In this document: positions 5,610 to 9,714 of the stretch, piece by piece | Numbering within the stretch: the stretch's first letter is position 1 | How the letters are laid out: the number at the start of each line of letters is the position of its first letter | NCBI GenBank assembly: GCA_003447595.1 | Contig: DLYT01000172.1 | Span: forward strand, 12,327 to 22,040 | DNA: 9,714 nt | From: Porphyromonadaceae bacterium | GTDB lineage: Bacteria; Bacteroidota; Bacteroidia; Bacteroidales; CAMTPD01 | Reading direction: 5' to 3' | The notes under the pieces: generated by a model | The model's database searches: none | The model's input: the letters and a program-made list of their open reading frames with translations, nothing else | Told to the model about the DNA's origin: nothing | Position numbers and translations under genes: made by a program

Positions 5610-7267
5610 TATCCTTTAGCTTCTTGATATAAGAATCGTTTAATCGATTTTTTAGGTGTCTTTTCAAACTCCTCAGGATAAATTTTCATTTTAGCAATTT
5701 GACTATATCCCGGAAGCATTGCGTTAAGCGCTGTTCGATTATCTTCCATGATTCTTTCGATATCTTCATTTTTCAAGCCATGTGCAAACAGTTCGTCAAA
5801 GTCAGGATATACCAATCCAACCAACTTATTGTTTTGCTGAACAATAATACTTTCAGAAACGTAAGGAAGGTTATTCAACTTATCTTCAATCTCTTCCGGA
5901 TAGATATTTTGTCCGCTTGGTCCTAGCAGCATGTTTTTACTTCTACCTTTGATAAATACATTTCCCTCTGCATCAATCAACCCTAAGTCGCCGGTGTGTA
6001 ACCAGCCTTCTTCGTCTAGCACCTGGCTAGTAGCTTCTTCGTTTTTGTAGTATCCCAACATTACGTTTGGACCCTTACAAATGATTTCGCCCGGAATGTT
6101 TTGAGGATCTGGTGACAATACTTTCACCTCCATGCGAGGAGCAGCCTTACCACATGAGCTTAGTGCAAAACGTTGCCAATCTTCGTAACAGATGATTGGT
6201 CCACATTCTGTCATACCATATCCAACGGTATAAGGGAAGTCAATCATTCTAAGGAATTGTTCAATCTCTTGATTGAAAGCTGCACCACCCACAATTACCT
6301 CATAGAAGTTTCCGCCAAAAGCCTGAACCATTTGTTCGCGTACAGCAGCTTTGATTTTATCATTGATGATAGGCACCTTCATCAAAAGCTTCATCTTAGG
6401 AGTTTCCAGTTTAGGAAGGACACTTTTCTTGATGATTTTCTCAATAATCAAAGGTACAGCTACAATTAGGTTTGGTTTAACTTCAGAAAAAGCTTGGAAA
6501 ATGATTTTTGGGCTTGGCATACGTGTCAAGAAGTAGATTTGACAACCTACAGCAAACTCGTATAAAAACTCAAAGGCCAATCCGTACATGTGAGCCATTG
6601 GTAACATTGAAACAAGTTTATCTCCCGGTTTCAAATTAAGTACCTCGAAGGCAAATCGAGTATTCGACCATAAACTACGATAGGGTAGCATAACTCCTTT
6701 TGAGTAGCTGGTAGTTCCCGAAGTATAGTTAATCACCGCAAGCTCCTCTGGCTCATCTTTATGATATTGTATATGCTCTTTGCGGAAGTTCTTTGGATAT
6801 TTTTTGCCAAATAGTTCATTTAAGTGGTCGCGTGTATGCGTTAATTTCTCACTACGTGATATCAAGAGCGAAAAATCATTCATCAGCAAGATACCTTCCA
6901 AAAGTGGCATTGCACTTTCGTTAAGTTCTTCCCACACCATGTCACCCACAAACAAAAGTTTTGCTTCGGAATGGTTTACTATATTATGAACATTATCTGC
7001 TTTAAATTCGTGAAGAATAGGAACAATAACTGCTCCGTATGTCAAAGTAGCCAAAAAAGTAACTCCCCAGTGCGAACTGTTTCTTCCGCAGACTGCAATT
7101 TTATCACCCTTTTGTATACCACTTTCTTCAAAGATAATATGTAGTTTTTCGATCTTACGAGCTACATCTTTATATTGTAGTGTTGCTCCTTTGTAATCAG
7201 TTAGGGCATCTAAATCCCAATTGTTTATAATGCTATTCTCAATGTAAGCGATAAAACTTTGACTCAT
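5609..7267 (-). CDS. AMP-dependent synthetase, long-chain-fatty-acid-CoA ligase-like
   Basis: This 552-residue ANL-superfamily enzyme is expected to activate a carboxylic acid (probably a fatty acid) with ATP and pass it to CoA. Motifs in order: the phosphate-binding loop YTSGTTSYSKG (181-191), PMAHMYG (223-229), the A5 motif VGYGMTECGP (348-357), A7 GWLHTGDL (421-428), and A8 GRSKNMLLGPSGQNIYPEEI (441-460) at the domain hinge. The A10 region reads TPKKSIKR (537-544). The lysine usually aligned before I/L-x-R appears to be Ser541, with K540 and K543 on either side. There is no signal peptide, so it is cytosolic or membrane-associated. I chose ATG 7267 over the in-frame TTG at 7300, which falls inside the predicted -7 box. 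It is the first gene of an operon with the repeat protein (1-base overlap) and the AraC regulator. Chain-length specificity is not visible. Confidence 0.9.
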   Translation of the reverse strand: MSQSFIAYIENSIINNWDLDALTDYKGATLQYKDVARKIEKLHIIFEESGIQKGDKIAVCGRNSSHWGVTFLATLTYGAVIVPILHEFKADNVHNIVNHSEAKLLFVGDMVWEELNESAMPLLEGILLMNDFSLLISRSEKLTHTRDHLNELFGKKYPKNFRKEHIQYHKDEPEELAVINYTSGTTSYSKGVMLPYRSLWSNTRFAFEVLNLKPGDKLVSMLPMAHMYGLAFEFLYEFAVGCQIYFLTRMPSPKIIFQAFSEVKPNLIVAVPLIIEKIIKKSVLPKLETPKMKLLMKVPIINDKIKAAVREQMVQAFGGNFYEVIVGGAAFNQEIEQFLRMIDFPYTVGYGMTECGPIICYEDWQRFALSSCGKAAPRMEVKVLSPDPQNIPGEIICKGPNVMLGYYKNEEATSQVLDEEGWLHTGDLGLIDAEGNVFIKGRSKNMLLGPSGQNIYPEEIEDKLNNLPYVSESIIVQQNNKLVGLVYPDFDELFAHGLKNEDIERIMEDNRTALNAMLPGYSQIAKMKIYPEEFEKTPKKSIKRFLYQEAKG

Positions 7268-7297
7268 TGCTTCTTGCACATTTATTATTATTTTGTG

Positions 7298-7305
7298 CAA
7301 ATATA
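7298..7305 (-). promoter_or_regulatory. Bacteroidota -7 promoter box for the ligase operon
   Basis: On the minus strand this site reads TATATTTG, an exact TAnnTTTG match. It is 30 bases before the ATG at 7267, giving a predicted start at about 7291 and a leader of about 25 bases. No clear -33 TTTG is seen in the AT-rich DNA upstream. The site argues against use of the in-frame TTG at 7300. Confidence 0.5.
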
Positions 7306-7340
7306 TACATATATATTTAAAACATGAAATATATTATAAT

Positions 7341-7368
7341 AAAAAAATGGATAGAATTATTCATTCTA
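7341..7368 (-). terminator. Weak possible terminator of the symporter gene
   Basis: On the minus strand a 6-pair AT-rich stem (TAGAAT/ATTCTA, 7352-7368, 5-base loop) is followed after four bases by seven T. It lies 66 bases past the symporter stop. The stem is weak, so this is a tentative call. Confidence 0.28.
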
Positions 7369-7433
7369 ATTTAATTTCTGACCATTGAAATATCTAAACT
7401 AAGTCTTTTTAAATTATAATCTAAAGTATGTGT

Positions 7434-8615
7434 TTATCGACTTTTAGATCCTTTTCTCGATACAATTTTGTCGATAATAATTGCTATTGCACCATCACCG
7501 GTTACATTGCAAGCCGTACCAAAGCTATCCATGGCAATATAAAGAGCAATCATCAATGCTTGTGCCGATTCGTCAAAACCTAAGATTGACTGCAATACCC
7601 CCAATGAGGCCATGATGGCACCACCCGGGACTCCCGGTGCAGCAATCATAGTGATGCCCAGCATGAAAATAAACCCTGCAAATGTAGCAAAATCAAAACT
7701 CATGCCTTGCATTATCATCAATGCAATGGCACAACATACTATCTTCATGGTGCTTCCCGATAGGTGAATGGTAGCACAAAGTGGTACTACAAATCCGGCA
7801 ACATCTTTTGATACTCCATTCTTCTCTGTTTGCTCCAGAGTGACCGGTATGGTTGCTGCTGACGACTGTGTTCCTAGTGCCGTAAAATATGCCGGCAACA
7901 TTCTATAAAGCAATTTAAACGGGTTCTTGCGTGCAAACAAGGCTGCAATGGCATATTGAAAGACAAGCAAGAATAGATGCAGAATAAATATAACCCCAAT
8001 AATTTTGGCAAAAACGCTCAATATAGAGAACACTTCGCCCGAATAAGTCATATTCAAGAAAATACCAAAAATATAAAGAGGCAGCAACGGTATTATCACC
8101 TTATTAATAATCATTATAATGACTCGTTGAAGCTCACGAAATCCCTCCTTCAATGTATTGGCGTGAAGCTTAGCAATGCATAAACCAAAAATGAAAGACG
8201 ACACCAAAGCAGTCATCACATTCATCAGCGGTGGAATGCTAATTGTAAAGAAGGGGAGCGCATTGGTCACCTTGTCTAAATTGGTCACGGCATGTTGGGG
8301 GTTGATTAATGCCGGAAATGTTTCAGCTCCTACAAAGTAAGCCAAGAAGCCAGAAAATAGTGTTGCCATATAAGCAATCAGCGCAGTGATTAAAAGTAGC
8401 TTGCCTGCATTCTTCCCAATATCAGCTATTGCAATGGTAACCAATCCAACTATAATAAGCGGAATACAAAAGCCTAGAAACTCCCCAAATACTCCATTGA
8501 AGGTAGTGAATACTCTGATGATATCTTCGGGCAGTACATATCCTAAAAGAATGCCGAAAATGATTGCTATAATGATTCGTGGCAAAAGCCCGATATGTAT
8601 CTTTTTCATGATCAT
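7434..8615 (-). CDS. DAACS-family (glutamate-transporter fold) cation symporter
   Basis: This 393-residue polytopic inner-membrane protein has the fold of dicarboxylate/amino acid:cation symporters, which take up a small organic substrate with Na+ or H+. The re-entrant loop HP1 is the serine-rich ALGTQSSAATIPVTLEQ (246-262), and HP2 is APGVPGGAIMASLGVL (326-341). TM8 contains FGTACNVTGDGAIAI (365-379), keeping the Asn and Asp that bind Na+ (N370, D374). Two diagnostic features differ. The TM7 NMDGT motif reads HLSGS (284-288). The TM8 arginine that grips the substrate side-chain carboxylate (GltPh R397) aligns with G366, and D390 with Y359. The substrate is therefore unlikely to be glutamate or aspartate; neutral amino acids or another metabolite are more plausible. 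It starts MIMKK; the second Met (8609) is an alternative start. The gene is monocistronic with a good promoter and a possible operator. Confidence 0.88.
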   Translation of the reverse strand: MIMKKIHIGLLPRIIIAIIFGILLGYVLPEDIIRVFTTFNGVFGEFLGFCIPLIIVGLVTIAIADIGKNAGKLLLITALIAYMATLFSGFLAYFVGAETFPALINPQHAVTNLDKVTNALPFFTISIPPLMNVMTALVSSFIFGLCIAKLHANTLKEGFRELQRVIIMIINKVIIPLLPLYIFGIFLNMTYSGEVFSILSVFAKIIGVIFILHLFLLVFQYAIAALFARKNPFKLLYRMLPAYFTALGTQSSAATIPVTLEQTEKNGVSKDVAGFVVPLCATIHLSGSTMKIVCCAIALMIMQGMSFDFATFAGFIFMLGITMIAAPGVPGGAIMASLGVLQSILGFDESAQALMIALYIAMDSFGTACNVTGDGAIAIIIDKIVSRKGSKSR

Positions 8616-8627
8616 AGTTTTTTAGTT

Positions 8628-8653
8628 ACTACAAAAATAGAGCTATTTGTAGT
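8628..8653. promoter_or_regulatory. Inverted repeat over the symporter promoter, possible operator
   Basis: The arms ACTACAAAAATAG (8628-8640) and CTATTTGTAGT (8643-8653) are reverse complements apart from two extra A in the left arm. The left arm contains the -7 box, so a protein bound here would cover the promoter and its spacer. No regulator is identified. Confidence 0.35.
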
Positions 8654-8662
8654 AGTGGCAAA
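8632..8662 (-). promoter_or_regulatory. Bacteroidota promoter of the symporter gene (-33 and -7 elements)
   Basis: On the minus strand, TTTG (8659-8662) is followed after 19 bases by TATTTTTG (8632-8639). Both elements match the Bacteroidota consensus exactly and the spacing is typical. The predicted start is about 8626, leaving a leader of only about 10 bases before the ATG at 8615. This is the best-formed promoter in the window. Confidence 0.72.
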
Positions 8663-8840
8663 TGTTATGGCAATAAAAAGGATATTAATCTTGATCAGGC
8701 TAGTTGTTAATATAGTTTTGAATATGGTCTATAATTTTTTATTAGATATTGAAGTTACTCTAAAATATAATGTCTTATCACCACAACTGCTCTTACCATT
8801 GCAGCAAAAAGATTATTCTATTGCGAAAAGATAAACCCGT
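8663..8840. other. Intergenic stretch with no recognised feature
   Basis: This AT-rich DNA lies between the symporter promoter and the end of the KamA-like gene. I see no convincing terminator hairpin, RNA gene or coding sequence. A short plus-strand open frame crosses it but has no promoter box and no recognisable protein. Confidence 0.5.
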
Positions 8841-9714
8841 CTATTTTTCAAAGAAGAATTTATCGCTAAACGCTGGTTCCAGCTGATCAAACCATGTAGC
8901 ACTATGCGAGTATTTTGCAAAAAAAGGAATGTCAACATAATCAACGCTTTTACTCTGAATAAAACGTAAGACAAAAACCTTTTCTCCGGATACTTTAGTT
9001 ATTCCTACCACTTCGACCTTTCCATAGTCTGCACTCATGCTTGGACCTCGAACAGTTCTACAAACTCCACTTACATGGCTGTAAGCTTCTCTATATATTT
9101 TCCAACATCTTTCAAGTGGCAATTCAAAAAAGCTTTTCGATCCCGTGTCTCTCGCCACAAACATATAATATGGAATCATATTCATATCCACTTGTTTACG
9201 CCACATTTTAACCCAAACTTCCGGGGTGTCGTTGATATGCTTTAATAGTGGCGATTGTGTTCTTATTTGTGCTCCTGTTGAACGAATGCGTTTAACTGCC
9301 AAGACTACTGCTTCGGTAGAAAGCTCCTTGTAGTGGTTAAAATGTGCTTGTATGGCAAGATTACGTCCAGAATTGGTTATTTCAGAAAAAAGTTCTAAAA
9401 TTTGGTCAGAATCAGGATCATTAATAAAACGATATGGCCAGTATGCTAATGACTTTGTTCCTATACGTATGGTTCTGATATGCTTAAACCTTTCAGTCAG
9501 TAGAGGCCGTATATATGAGGCTAATATGTTAGCATTCATAGTCATTGGGTCTCCACCTGTAAATAAAACATCTGTTACATGCTTATGTGAGTCAAGGTAT
9601 TTATATAATAGTTCAGCATCTTTCATATGAAACTTTAATTCACTTATACCTGAAAACTGTGGCCAACGAAAACAAAAGGTACAAAACGCATGACAAGTTT
9701 GCCCTTGCGATGGG
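8841..9714 (-). CDS. KamA-like radical SAM protein (lysine 2,3-aminomutase family), 5' end beyond window
   Basis: The open frame runs off the right edge without a stop, and ATG 9626 is internal. Upstream codons give CHAFCTFC (9672-9695), the CxxxCxxC that binds the radical SAM iron-sulphur cluster. Later comes the SAM-binding TGGDP (9544-9558), then IRIGTKS, QAHFNH, QSPLLKHIND and IPYYMF, all in the order seen in KamA-type aminomutases. Those enzymes move an amino group between carbons using SAM, a 4Fe-4S cluster and PLP. Differences matter: the KamA substrate aspartate near the PLP lysine (VDAPGGGGK) aligns with Arg in VRGPSMSADYGKV, and the glycine run is gone, though a Lys (GKV) is still present. 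D160 (counted from the internal Met at 9626) may match the other KamA substrate aspartate. The substrate is thus probably not lysine, and PLP use is uncertain. The missing N-terminus is probably about 80-120 residues. Confidence 0.82.
   Translation of the reverse strand, partial: PSQGQTCHAFCTFCFRWPQFSGISELKFHMKDAELLYKYLDSHKHVTDVLFTGGDPMTMNANILASYIRPLLTERFKHIRTIRIGTKSLAYWPYRFINDPDSDQILELFSEITNSGRNLAIQAHFNHYKELSTEAVVLAVKRIRSTGAQIRTQSPLLKHINDTPEVWVKMWRKQVDMNMIPYYMFVARDTGSKSFFELPLERCWKIYREAYSHVSGVCRTVRGPSMSADYGKVEVVGITKVSGEKVFVLRFIQSKSVDYVDIPFFAKYSHSATWFDQLEPAFSDKFFFEK

Noticed and set aside
5699..6989. Several plus-strand open frames over the acyl-CoA ligase
   Set aside because: All lie opposite conserved ligase motifs and have no family features or ribosome-binding context; they are antisense shadows.
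8595..8834. Plus-strand open frame covering the symporter promoter and the following gap
   Set aside because: It starts inside the symporter gene, opposes that gene's well-formed promoter, has no promoter box of its own and encodes no recognisable protein.
8841..9626. ATG at 9626 as the true start of the KamA-like gene
   Set aside because: The frame continues upstream to the window edge and encodes the essential CxxxCxxC cluster motif, so the real start lies outside the window.
9352..9630. Plus-strand open frame over the KamA-like gene
   Set aside because: The opposite strand encodes clear radical SAM motifs, so this frame is a shadow.

Overview
This AT-rich window looks like chromosomal DNA from a member of the Bacteroidota, most likely Bacteroidales. 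Several gene starts are preceded by a TAnnTTTG box, the -7 element of the Bacteroidota primary sigma factor. The short Crp/Fnr-type regulator, the repeat-bearing outer-membrane-type protein and the FadD-like ligase are also of kinds common in Bacteroides relatives. I see no tRNA, rRNA, CRISPR array, insertion sequence or phage gene. No stretch longer than about 225 bases lacks a gene.

Layout. (1) 50-925 (+) is a family-2 glycosyltransferase. It converges on 1009-2088 (-), a WecB-type UDP-GlcNAc 2-epimerase homologue, and a strong hairpin terminator lies between them. (2) The WecB-like gene is divergent from 2171-2812 (+), a TRIC/YadS (UPF0126) membrane protein, and the two share a promoter region of about 80 bases. 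(3) 2989-3579 (+) is a Crp/Fnr-family regulator. It overlaps the end of an AraC-family regulator (3574-4452, -) by 6 bases. (4) The AraC gene is the last of a tight three-gene minus-strand operon: FadD-like acyl-CoA ligase (5609-7267), a secreted protein with nine exact 16-residue repeats followed by a probable beta-barrel end (4464-5609), then AraC. (5) 7434-8615 (-) is a DAACS-type cation symporter with its own well-formed promoter. (6) 8841-9714 (-) is a KamA-like radical SAM protein. Its 5' end is outside the window, but the CxxxCxxC cluster motif can be read near the edge.

How the genes may work together. The clearest unit is the ligase / repeat protein / AraC operon, in which the first two genes overlap as TAATG. 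It would link activation of a fatty or other carboxylic acid, a cell-envelope protein and a regulator; the functional link is inferred. The other genes look like independent housekeeping or accessory units.

I did not find a convincing new defence or mobile system. The most interesting signals are family members whose key residues are changed. The WecB homologue lacks three catalytic residues (equivalents of E. coli E117, E131 and H213). The symporter lacks the NMDGT motif and the substrate-binding arginine of the glutamate transporters. The KamA homologue has an altered substrate/PLP region. The acyl-CoA ligase appears to carry serine at the A10 lysine position. These comparisons were made by eye against remembered family sequences and need proper alignments.
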